A stretch of DNA of 64,000 nucleotides, from the NCBI RefSeq assembly GCF_910596095.1, contig NC_056544.1, positions 9,905,155-9,969,154 on the forward strand, in the 5' to 3' direction. This DNA comes from Thunnus maccoyii (Eukaryota; Chordata; Actinopteri; Scombriformes; Scombridae). Shown here piece by piece: positions 24,501 through 35,200 of the stretch; position 1 is the stretch's first letter, and each line of letters starts with the position of its first letter. The notes under the pieces are model-generated. The model saw only the letters and a list, made by a program, of their open reading frames with translations, was not told the DNA's origin and searched no databases. Both the position numbers and the translations under genes were made by a program.

Positions 24501-25226
24501 AACACACAATGACATCCTCACTCAGAATATTCATGTGTAAATAAGCTGCTACATTCCCCGTGTTAACAATAGGGAGAGTTTACCGCAGACTGACCAAACG
24601 CAAGGCAGTGTTAGCCGTTTTAACCACAGGTAGCCGGTAAAGCAGCGGCTTAACGTTAACTAATCAAAGCGGCCGTGCACACAAAAGCATGCACGCTTCC
24701 TTTAAGTCAGACACCGTCTACTCGCTGGTTTAAAATTAGCGTTAGGTTCATTTATCAGTGTCTTAATTTTTTTTTGAGTAGTGTTTATTCAGAAGGTAAC
24801 TAAATGCCTTATACCCTTAGGTACATGCAAGCTACAATGAGTGAAGTCTTATCTGATCCACACGAGGTCTAATCCTGCAATGTTTCCTTAGCAGGAAATA
24901 GCCGCGGCAGGCCACCGATAAGCTAGCTGGAGCCCCCTCCGCTAACACGGTACCGTTAGCTCGCTCGTCATGTAGATCCTGCGAGGTAACGGTTTTAGCG
25001 CTATTCAGTCTGGCGAGCGTCTGCGTGGGTGATTCATAACAACACTGTCAAACGGAACCATACCTTCGCAGGAATTACTTCATTTTTGCCTTCTTACCGT
25101 GATATTGTTGAAAGTACCACCGGCATGTGCTGCCCAAACATATTTGGCGTCCGTATACCCAACAATGGCGCTATCCTGACAGCTGCCATCGGCCATCAGG
25201 TTTTCCACGTAGCTTTGCCAAGACAT
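21454..25226 (-). CDS. pfn2: Profilin 2, with two alternative last exons
   Basis: Profilin binds actin monomers, poly-proline ligands and phosphoinositides, and supports actin assembly in the cytoplasm, PFN2 chiefly in neurons. Exon 1 (25226-25098) encodes 43 residues beginning [20 protein letters not shown]. Exon 2 (23768-23576) encodes [15 protein letters not shown] through NISVGRAGK. Either of two last exons can follow: 21878-21781 (ending KYLRDSGF) or 21551-21454 (ending DYLRKTGY). Both are 98 bp and enter in the same phase, so each isoform has 139 residues, close to mammalian PFN2 (140). The N-terminal W and Y of the poly-proline site are present. The proximal exon matches PFN2a ([20 protein letters not shown]). 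Confidence 0.95.
21781..21878 (-). CDS. pfn2: pfn2 proximal alternative last exon
   Basis: After the split Val codon it encodes [18 protein letters not shown], then [13 protein letters not shown] and a TAA stop. This is nearly identical to the C-terminus of the principal mammalian profilin 2a. Confidence 0.9.
22961..23363. mobile_element. MITE-like element with GGGCCCGTTTCAC ends
   Basis: GGGCCCGTTTCACAAA at 22961-22976 and TTTGGTGAAACGGACCC at 23347-23363 are imperfect inverted repeats 403 bp apart. GGGCCCGTTTCA ends are familiar from fish non-autonomous DNA elements. A copy of dispersed family U (23030-23267) lies inside, probably a nested insertion. The element is in pfn2 intron 2. Confidence 0.5.
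23030..23267 (+). repeat. Dispersed teleost repeat, family U, copy 1
   Basis: The sequence opens with GATTAGTCGATTAACAGAAAATTAAT and ends with TCATCGATTAATCAAGAAAAT. It shares this frame and the internal GTGAA.TGAATATCTTTG and GACAATTTGAA blocks with the copies at 23950, 48044 and 60985. Confidence 0.65.
23950..24235 (+). repeat. Dispersed teleost repeat, family U, copy 2
   Basis: The sequence opens with ATTAGTCAATTAATTGATTAG and continues with TTGCTGATTCCAGCTTCTGA, then AAACTGAATATGTTTGGGTT, then an ACAAGCAATTTTTAA block. This is the best preserved copy in the window. I recognise the family as very common in percomorph genomes. Confidence 0.75.
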
Positions 25227-25260
25227 ATTCAAGAAATTGATGCTGTATAAAAAAGCCCTA
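24880..25260 (-). promoter_or_regulatory. CpG-rich promoter region of pfn2
   Basis: CpG-rich sequence (for example GTCTGGCGAGCGTCTGCG) surrounds the profilin start exon, and TAACGTTA-type motifs occur at 24650 onward. No TATA box is evident. Plain CpG promoters are usual for profilin genes. Confidence 0.5.
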
Positions 25261-26127
25261 CCGCTTTGGAAGTGAGGTTACCAAACGAGAGGCAGCCAAA
25301 TTGAGGGGGGAAAAGCCCTACAGACGAATTTAGAGTCTCCAATCTAACCCGCACTTCGACGTTGTGCAACGTCAAGGCTGGGGCAGCAAAGAAAGCCAGG
25401 GCAGTGAGGCAGCGGCTGGGTGTAGTCCGTATCAGATCCCTCCGCACAATGAGCTCCCGGCGCTTTTATGGCAGCAGGCGGCGGAATAAAGAGGGACTTA
25501 TCAGCTCAGCCAAGAGTCAACTGTTTGAGGGAAGGCCGGGGTACACATGAAGGCTAATGGGGATTTACTGATTGAACCATTTAGTCTTTCAGTCTTTCAT
25601 TCATCGGACGTGTTTTCATGCTGTAGGAATAACATGACAAATACTCACACCAGAGGTTTGTGTGGCTGACTGCCATCAAGGCTATACAGGAATAAGCTCT
25701 GTGGTCCATGTGGCTGATGGATTCCAAAATGGTCTTTTCACTCTCACAAATATAGTACTCCTAAAAACACCTTTGAAATGGCACAAGCGTGGTTGAAAGT
25801 TGCTCACGGATGGCTGCTAATCAGCCAATTTCTCCCATTAAAACGGACTCACTGAAAAGAATTTGAGATACACAAAAATGTCACTCAACAATGTATCTGC
25901 AGTAATCCTAATGTTCTTTTTGGGGTCCTGGAGGCTCCAGCTCAACATAGGTCTATTTAAAGTCTAATTAGTTTAACTTCTTACCAGGCACCCCATTTTT
26001 GTGCACATGCCTGAAAATAATTTACCCAAAATAAACCCTTTTAATTACAGTCATAATCCTGGTCTCATTTTAAATGTAAATCTTTTAATTTTACAACCAA
26101 AAGGTCATAATAAGTTAATATAAGAGG

Positions 26128-26490
26128 TTAAAGCTGTGCAGAATGATGTATGTGCAGAGTTTGGGAAACAGTTTCTCTATGCTCACTTCTCACAAACTTA
26201 AACACGAGTTTAAGCTTCAAACATGCATCATCACCAGTATGCATCATATTATACCATATGATATACAAGTGTGATGTGAAAATTTCAATCCTCCAGAGCA
26301 CATACAGAGGACTTTTCAGTGAAGTAGGAGACATCTTGTTTCTAGTAGTTTCAGGGGAAATACATTTGCATATTCATACATTCTGGATTTTTCAATGAGG
26401 GAGAAGGACAGAGGTGTAATTTAAGAGTTTTTAACAAGACCTTTTTGTGGAAAAACCATAGTAGACACAAATTATTATTCAAAGTAGAAT
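26128..26490. repeat. Repeat block PQ, copy 1 (first half inverted)
   Basis: 26345-26480 matches 31125-31275 directly (shared TTTGCATATTCATA.ATTCTG and ACAAATTATTATTCAAAGTA). 26128-26345 matches 30865-31035 only as reverse complement (shared CAAGATGTCTCCTACTTCAC and AAACTCTGCACATACAT). Confidence 0.65.
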
Positions 26491-29400
26491 AAAGCAAACA
26501 TGGAGGGTATATTTAATGTTGTTTTATCAGCTTAGTACTTCATGACTTTTCCTTATTTTATGATATTTGCTTATAAACATGATTTGAACAGATGACATTT
26601 TTCAAAAGTCTGCTGTAGAGAATTATGAATTGGTTCTTTTGGGGATTTACTTGACCTAAATATAAGTAACGTCACCATGCAGGATACATTTGAATGTGGA
26701 TGACTGTTTGGCAATCAAAAGCATGCACATACAAATGTTATATTTATGTGTATATATAAAACATAAAATACTTATTACTTACTTGGTGTAATATCAATGC
26801 TTTATGCTAATTCCTGTATTTTATTGCCTTTATAAAACATGCAAATTCAGTTTGTAGCAAAAGGAAAAGTTACCACTTCAACACTTTCTACATTAATACG
26901 GACAGAAGACAAGAAAAATAATATCTGGAATAACACACTGTTGATTTTGAAATAATAATAATAATGATTATTATTAGACATAGAGCATTGGGGTCTGTGG
27001 GACTCCAAACAATGAGAAAGTAAAGCCACTTTCAAGAAAACACAAGTAAAAGTTTGTCTTATTCCATATTCCCATACACATACATGCAGTGGAGCATTGC
27101 TGTAAAGTGCCTTCTGAAAGAGTAATTTCTCAGCCCATCTTCATCTTCATCAAAACCAGGGATCAAACCAGGCTCCTTGGCCAGTCTCTGTATCTTTAAT
27201 GTCATATTTCCTTCTGCTTCTACTCTGGTCAGATTAAGTGATAAAAACAAATGGTCATTTTATTATAATCCCAGAGCAAAGAGATTTCGCCATTTGAGAT
27301 GATCTGTTATTATACTCAGGCTCTGTGAAGAAGCTGGCAAACTGGACTGAATGCACACAGAGTCACACTGTTATTCTCTTCATCTGTGAGTGACTGTTTA
27401 TGACTCCACTGCGTAAATAATAAGATTCATTACATGCTCATTTATGACCCCTGTAGGCAAATCAAAGTAAAAGACACAACCATCCAACCACATAAAGGCT
27501 CATGAATTACAATGCAAGTCAAAAGATTATTTTTGATAGAGCTGATGAGTGAAAGTGGTTCACTCCTTTTCTTTAAGTTAACATTGTAGATCTCCTATAC
27601 CTTTTATCATTTTCCACACAGATACAAAGATTGATTTGAACCATGTCATGTAGCACATTTGTGCAGCTAAACATATAATAATTGGGAATTGGGAAACAAA
27701 TAATCCCTTCATGAACAAATTAAGGATGTGTCTCTTGAGGAAAACAATAATTTCAGTATATTGTACATTGTGTACAAGTGTTCAGGTTTTTCCTGTATGT
27801 AAAACTCAATGCAAATATCTGCATTATAAAAATTTAAAAAAGCTACACATTTCCTTGTTTCAGTTTTATGGGCATGGGTTTGAGGCTTCGTTGGGTTGAC
27901 CAATGTAATGATTGGGATGGCTGTCAGGAAGTTTATTGTACATGAGAACTAGATCATTAACAGTCAGGGCTGGCCTGTGGCATGTGATGGAACTACATGA
28001 TGTGAGGTGATACATGTGTAAAATGTGTGGTGTTATTTCTAATACAAATATATTATGGTACATTTTCACTGTGTTGTTGGGTTCATATCTGTCTGATCAT
28101 CAATGATAGACTAGTTAAAATACACACTGTTGGACCAACAAATTTGTATTTGCTATTGATATGCTGTTAATAGGCATTTAACCGGAGCATTCAGGCATAT
28201 AAGCCGATGTGGCTGGAGGAGAGTTCAAGGTTCATTCAAGATAACCAAAAAAGGAGAAAGAAGTATGATACCCTGAAAAATACACTCCTTAGCCACCAGG
28301 GGCAGTGTTCCCTATGGTTTGTGAACATTCATGACTGCTCTACAGCATTTCTCTGGTGCAGAGCTAAACCAAAAGCCTGAAGCTTTAAAAAGATGTATTT
28401 ATTCCTTTGACAATTTAAGGGATATTTGACAAAGGGCATCTTTAAAATGAATCTTTTTCTTTTGACTTTGGGTAGCAAAAAGCCCATGCAGAGCCCCCTT
28501 TTCACCTCAACAAATGCTGCAGATGTAATGCAGTACTATGACTTAGTCATGCATGATGAAATACTACTCCTTCAACCACAACTCAGTGAATCAGCCTCTT
28601 GTCATTTCACTTAGAACATGCTGCTTTCTATGACATACTGACAATGTTTTTATTTGGCTTGACCAATTGGTAAAAACTACAAAGTCATATGGTGGTCACA
28701 GGAGTTGCTGCATCCTCTGCCACATGCTGGATGTTATCACCCCCTAAAACCAACAAAGTAAGGACCAGCATACAAGAGCAACTGCGCACCTAACATTTCT
28801 TTTATCATGGAAAAAAGGTTAGGGTAACTTATGTTGAAGGTCAGTCTGTTAGGTTTGAGGAATAAACTGACCTATGCTGTATTGTGAATAATAGCTTTAT
28901 ATCAACGGATCTGGATGATGTCAAATAAAACAGAAACTATTGAAGCCCAGAGACAACCTACAGAGATGGACTGCAGTGCTGGTACATATAATGATTACGA
29001 TAGGCGAGAGCTCAGAAAACATCAAGGAGGATTATTTTATAATTATTTCATAATAAAATAACATATGTCTGTATCAGAACCTCAGAATAGACTGCTGTGA
29101 ACCACATGGTCTTCGTTAGTGTGGGATCATTTCAACAGAGGTTAATCTGTCTAAAAGTTTCCTTGCACTATATATTTTGAATCATCTGCAACATTGTTTC
29201 AGTGTTTTATCAGCTAGTATATGTGTGTAATGTAACCTATTCCGTATAACTACCTGAAAATGGCAAAAATAATTTTCCACGATTAATATTATGCATTTAT
29301 CCTATAACTGAACCTCCTTTACACTCTTTTAGATGTAAAGCATTTTGAACACATGGCTTCAGATGTGCACCTCAGAGTAAAGATAATTATTTGCAGGCTC

Positions 29401-30369
29401 AAAGACCCTGTAAGTATAAGAAGAGTGAAGGGGTTGTTGCTGAGCTCCTTCTTCAGAAGTTACATGATCCGTTGCAAGAGTCTATAAAAGTGCAGGGAAA
29501 GAATTCCCACTAAGATTTTTTTTTTAACAAAGCACCCTCACAGAACAAGACTATAGAATCTATTAATTTTATGAGGGTACTGTACAACTCTGTAAAATGT
29601 ACTCTGATAATATCACCTAACATATAGTAGTAACACTGCCGCATACAGAGGAAGGGGTGGGGAAAGAGTTGATGCCTTCAAATGCCCTCTAAAAAAGTCT
29701 GCCTTCTGTAGTTAGCAGAAATTACGATGGAAAAAATAGTGCCAAGTGAAATTCATGATTCCGGTGGCTGTTGTGTTGAAGAATTGAAATGTCACAACTG
29801 TAATAGTAATAGAATGGAAAATGTGCAGAAGTCATGTCACTGATGTTTATGAGAAAATGTATGTCAACACAACATCAAACAACAAGGGGAAATTTTCAAC
29901 AATACCAGTTATTCATACAGAATACATATCACTACTTGATAATAATAAATTCCATTACTGTTTCCACAATTTCTTCCGTTACTCCAGGAGCCCTGAAAAC
30001 TTCCTGTGAGTCACCTGGTTTGTGCTAATTTGAGAGAAATTTTGTTTTGGAATATAACCAATTGAGGAAAATGTCGACAGACAAAGCCATAAGGTGTTTC
30101 TTACAACATTTGCTAGATTTGACAATTTAAACTCATCTCAGGGCTCATTTAGTTGCTGTTCTGGAACTTCTGATCGTATCTCTTGATCTTCCTCAGCAGA
30201 TGGAGCCCAGTGGTTATGGAAACTGTAGATGTGTGAATCATCCAAGGATGAACTTTTAAAACAACATGAACAAGAGGTCCTTAAAAATGCTCCGGAAAAT
30301 GGAAATTTAAGCACAATAGAACTAACTACATTCATTCAAGCATTGTACAATTCTGATGCACTTATACTT

Positions 30370-30715
30370 TACTTCAGTATTTTTATTTTATGCTAGGCCT
30401 CCCTACTTGAACTCCACTTCATTTCAGAGGGATCTGTTGTACTTTTTATTCCACTACATTTATCTTAACTATTTACTTTTCAGATGAGTATTTTACACTC
30501 AATCTGTATCATCATCTTATGAAATATAATGTATTGTTATAGATTAAACTACCCAAACGTATGTAAAATTGTTAAAACCAGTGCCAGCCTGACCAACGGC
30601 AACAGTTAAGTACTGCTTGCATATTAATTTATCAGTAATAACAATCCAGTGTTACAATATATATTAATGTGACGCTGACAGGATTAATTCTGCCTGTATA
30701 ATAAATACCTTTACC
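30370..30715 (+). repeat. Dispersed teleost repeat, family T, copy 2
   Basis: CATTTCAGAGGGATCTGTTG, then TACTTTTTATTCCACTACAT, then ATAGATTAAACTACCCAAAC and ACAGGATTAATTCTGCC follow the same order as the copy at 5345-5820. Confidence 0.65.
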
Positions 30716-30803
30716 TTTAATACCTCAACAATATTGTGTGTCTGATTTGGTTTTTCCACAAAAAAAGTATGTTAAAATCCTACTCCTTCTCCCTCATTAA
30801 AAA

Positions 30804-30821
30804 GGGTTAGGGTTAGGGTTA
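30804..30821 (+). repeat. Short telomere-like (TTAGGG) tract
   Basis: GGGTTAGGGTTAGGGTTA is three units of the vertebrate telomere repeat, at the end of the family T copy. At this length chance or repair-derived origin are both possible. Confidence 0.8.
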
Positions 30822-30864
30822 CTTTATGAGTATATAAATATATTTCATTTCAGCTTAAATACTT

Positions 30865-31280
30865 CACACAAGATGTCTCCTACTTCACAGTAAAGTCCAT
30901 TCTCAGTTTTAATGTTTACATATTGTGCTAGAAAAGTGGATTTTCAGTGAGCACAGAAACTTTCCACTTTCAGCAGATGAATGTGAAAACACTCTTCAAA
31001 TGTCAAACTCTGCACATACATAATTCCACAAAGTGAAGCTAAACATTAACCTGTAGGAACAAGAAAAAAAAACATATTTTTGAGTGAAGGGGGAAGCCCA
31101 GACATGTTGTGTCCAGCAGTTAAACTTTTGAAATGAAATATATTTGCATATTCATAGATTCTGGAATGTTTATTGAGGGAGAGGGAGTAGATATAATTTT
31201 AAGGATTTCAATTAGATAATTGAACTTTTTTTCATGGTAAACCATATCAGGTACAAATTATTATTCAAAGTAGAGTATTT
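30865..31280. repeat. Repeat block PQ, copy 2
   Basis: This is the partner of 26128-26490. Here both halves are separated by about 90 bases, and the first half is in the opposite orientation relative to the second when compared with copy 1. Confidence 0.65.
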
Positions 31281-31589
31281 TATATACATCTTAATACATG
31301 TCTGGAGGAGATCTTTAAACAATCGAAGTACTTTTCAAAAAGGCACCTAATTTACAAATAACTTTTGGCTCATCTGATTGTAATAACAAAATTAATTTAA
31401 ATATAGATAGGCGGTTTAAATGATACTTTGGCAAGTGCCTTTCTTTACAATTAATTATGCTTACATTCTTACGTTCAATCAAAATATAATACTCGCCTCC
31501 CAGACGGTTGTCATTACAAAGATTGTAAAGGTATATCTTTTCCGAGGTTCCTGAAGGCAGCATGAAGGGGAATTCTGAAACGCGTTGTA

Positions 31590-32292
31590 CGTAAACATCC
31601 TTGCGCACCGTACCTACCCACGATGCAGCGCGGCTGCATACAACATAGCCATCTTGTCAAGAGTGTCTGAGTGAGGGAGGTAACTGTGGGCGCTGTTGGG
31701 ATTCTCACTTGTTTTAAACAGCGAAATTTATGATCGTTTTTTTCCCTCCGCCAGCGTTAGCTTGAACGTAAGTGTCGCCACCGAGTGACTGTAAGCTGGT
31801 GAAGTGAGCGGCTACGACGGTCTGCTTCGGAGAAGATGTCTCACAGACTTGTCCCGACGTAGGGGGAGTGTGCAGCTAGCTCGGTGAGTGGAGGGCTGTG
31901 GGCCCTCCTCAGCCTAAAGTAGCGGCTGCAGCTGGGCAACACACTCTGCGACAGCGGCCGTTTGACAACTGCACAGCCGGGAGACTAGCAGGCCGGTCCG
32001 GACTGACGGAAAACTCTGCGTCAGTCATCGTACAGGCTGTTGGGGTCAGTGTCTGAAGCCGCATTGCTTCGTGTCGTTACGTTATGAGCTCATGAAACGC
32101 AACAGGAGACCGACAGAAGAAGAGGGATGGCGCAGATTCATCTCGACTACAGTTAGCCAGGCGAAGTAAAACAGATGCAAGTGTGCTGTTTTGATATGAT
32201 TTAACGTTTTGGAAACTGCAGCCAGCTCTTCCCCCCTTTTTTTGACGGAGGATAAACATAGCCATACGAGACTTGGAATCAAGGCTGTCAAT
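31590..32292 (+). promoter_or_regulatory. CpG-rich promoter and 5' UTR of tsc22d2
   Basis: CpG dinucleotides are dense from about 31590 to 32060 (for example GATGCAGCGCGGC, AGCGGCTACGACGG, GCGACAGCGGCCG). This sharp change from the AT-rich sequence upstream marks a CpG-island promoter. The remaining bases to the ATG at 32293 are probably 5' UTR. Confidence 0.65.
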
Positions 32293-35200
32293 ATGTCGAA
32301 AATGCCGGCCAAGAAGAAGAGCTGCTTTCAGATCACCAGTGTGACACAGGCCCAGGTGGCGGCTGTAGGTGCTGCCGACGACACGGAGAGCCTGGACGAC
32401 CCAGACGAGTCACGGACTGAAGATATGTCGTCGGAAATATACGACATGTCACGGGCTGAGTACGAGCCAGCGTGTGACAGAAGTTCATCAGAAGAAGCCC
32501 TGAATAATGTTGGTGAGCCAGAGGCGACCGGCGTTATGGCCCCATCACACATACCTCAAGCCGGGCAGTTACCTGCGCTGTCAAGCAACACCGTGGGGGA
32601 GTTTCGAAAGGTGGGTTCAACTCACGGTGGTCAACAGCCGCCGGGGATTGGCGTCACAACCGGTTTAAACCCTATCACTCAGCCTGGGGCAATGCAGCAA
32701 CAGCCTGCTCCAGCAGCCAGTGTGTCAGTAAACACATCCCAACCAGCCACAGTGACCAGTTCAGCTCCTCCTCCTGCCACCTCCACGGCAAGCTTCACTT
32801 CACGCTTCAGGGTCATTAAACTCGATCATGGTACTGGAGAACCCTTTCGGAGAGGCAGGTGGACGTGCACAGAGTTTTATGAGAAAGACTCTGAGGGTTC
32901 TGTAGTTAGTAGGACTGTAGATAGCATTAGACATGCCAGTGCAACACTGGACCCTGCTGCGGACAGAGACAGTGGGCTCGGGCATACAGGAGGCTCTGTG
33001 GTTGCCCTGGCAACACACTCAGGTCAGGGCTTGGGCTCCATGGCGGATGCTTCACTCTCCTCACCCCGCATGCATTCAGTGGAGACACTACCGCAGCAGC
33101 AGCAGCAGCAGCAACAGATCCATCATCAAAACTACAGCACCCGGCAACAGGGTGTTAGTGGGTCTGTTACACAGAGTGCGTTCTCCAGCAGCAAGCCCAC
33201 AGCTGTCCCACAGCAGCAGGCTCAGCCAACCGTGGGAAGTCTCCAGCCCTCTGCACCCCAGAGTGTGCTGCCTGTCGGACAAAACGGCCTGCCTCAGTCT
33301 GTTCTCCACTTACAGAAGTCCCCCATAATGCCCCCTTCAGCCCAGCCCATCGCTTACCCTCCCCAGCAGCAGCAGCAGCAGCAGCCACAGCAGCTTCCTA
33401 TGGGGCACCACCTGACCAGCCAGTCGCCTGGATTGATACAGAACCAAACGGAGTACTATCAGCAGCAGCAGCAGCAGCAGCCAGCTTCCATGCAGCCAGG
33501 GCTTCCCACTGGCCAGCCACTGTCAGTATCCAGTCTGGCTGCGGGGCTACAGAATGTAGGACAAGGACCCTCTTCGGTCATGCCTCCAGGCTCTGGAGGG
33601 GCTTCGGTGCCAAGTCAGGTCGGAGATGTTGCTGGAGCCGGAGGAGGATCTGTACCTACTCCGAGCCTCTTGCAGCAGCAGACTGGAGGAATGGGAGGTG
33701 TCATGGGCTCCATACTGGTTGGAGGATCCACTTTGCAGCAGCAGACTGTCGGTCAGTACGCCGCCGCTGGACAGCCTCAACCACAGGGCCTCCACCCTGC
33801 ATCCTCCGGTGTACAAAATGTGCCTGCCATCGCAGCGAGCTCCAGTGTGCCCACCACCGTGCCCGCTGCTGTGCCCAGTGCCTCCAGTGCAGCCATGCCA
33901 AATGTGACGACTTCCAGTTTGCCAGCTCAGATACTCCACGGCAAGACTCCGGGGGCTTTGGGGGCACAGGGTCTCCCAGCAACTGGATTTGGACTGGTGG
34001 AGGGTGGCAGTGGAAGGAAGTCAGAGGGTCTCTTCAACACACATTCTCCTGTTGTCCCTGGGAAGGAAGCGGTGAAGCCCTTCATGCCTGAGGGCCTGCA
34101 GCTCGCCACTCCGACTGTCAACAGCCTGTTTGGAATCCACATACCTGTGGACGGGGATGAGGACAGGTAACAGCCTCCACACATAAATGTTACTGTTCCC
34201 TGAACATTTTTATTCACAGATCACTTGGTATCAGGATATTCTAGTCTCTGATGAGCTTTACAGCATCATCGCCATGTCTGTCCCGGTCACACACTCTTTG
34301 AACGGTCACATACAGGCAGTGTGAGGCCTAACTGTGTCTGTTTCAGTGTACAGCAGGGGAGAAGCCTGACATAGCAGGTGTGTGTGTTGTGGTCAGAGAA
34401 AGGTGAATCTTGGTATGTGAACCAAAGTGTTTTAGATAGTCGCCCACTGAATTTCTACATTTCCTCCGCTCTGTTTATTTTGTCTGCCCCCATGTAACAC
34501 ACGCCACACAACAACAAAATGTCTCCTTTTGGAGATGCACCACACATCCCCTGTAATGGACTAGCAAATATCTATAATCTGTTCTACCTAACAAGGCACA
34601 TGCACCCAGTTACAAGTTACCTTGCACAACCTGGAACAATTTCTTGTCCATTTGGTAAGCTTGGTTGCTTGTCCCTATTTCCCTCCACCCTTGTAGTTGT
34701 CTCTGCAAGTTATTAAAGCAAAACAGTAGAGAAGTGTTTTAGCTGTATATTTTAATCACACTGTATATGTAAAACTCAACTAGGGACAAGAGTTGAAAAT
34801 TAGCAATAGCTATAAACTCTCTGTGCAGTACATCAGTGTCCGTCGTTATGTTTGTCAGATGAGCAGGGGTTTTCCCTTAGTTTCAGGGAGGTTTGGTGGG
34901 AGGGTGTAGAAGGAAGAGAGAAGTGGCACACAGGAAGGAAATATAATGTTTGTTTTTTCTCATTAGTGCTTAAAAAAGTAAGTGGAGTGTAGCACACTTC
35001 AGGAAAACACCCATGGCTTCCACTGCACAGGCAACAACTTGTTAAACATACACATGACTCCCGTAATACTGACGTTGCTTGTGTGAAGGGCTGTGTGTTT
35101 TGTTGTCGTGAGTTTAGCTTTTGTTTCAGGTCTAATGTCTCAAACAGTAAGTCTTCTTCCTCCCACTTTAGCTATCACCCTCCAGGACAGCGTCTGAGGT

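Larger units (their letters stand above)
25260..31590. other. Intergenic region between pfn2 and tsc22d2 (head to head)
   Basis: No gene is supported in about 6.3 kb. The first 300 bases remain moderately GC-rich. The rest is AT-rich and contains a rearranged pair of related blocks (26128-26490 and 30865-31280), a family T copy (30370-30715) and a short TTAGGG tract. The short open frames here have no splice or codon support. Confidence 0.5.

Noticed and set aside
27059-27250. A short minus-strand frame with an acidic GFDEDEDG stretch
   Set aside because: It has no splice sites in matching phase, no homology that I recognise, and lies in AT-rich intergenic sequence.
30804-30821. Interstitial telomere repeat as a chromosome-fusion scar
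   Set aside because: Only three units are present, with none on the other side, too little to support a fusion point.
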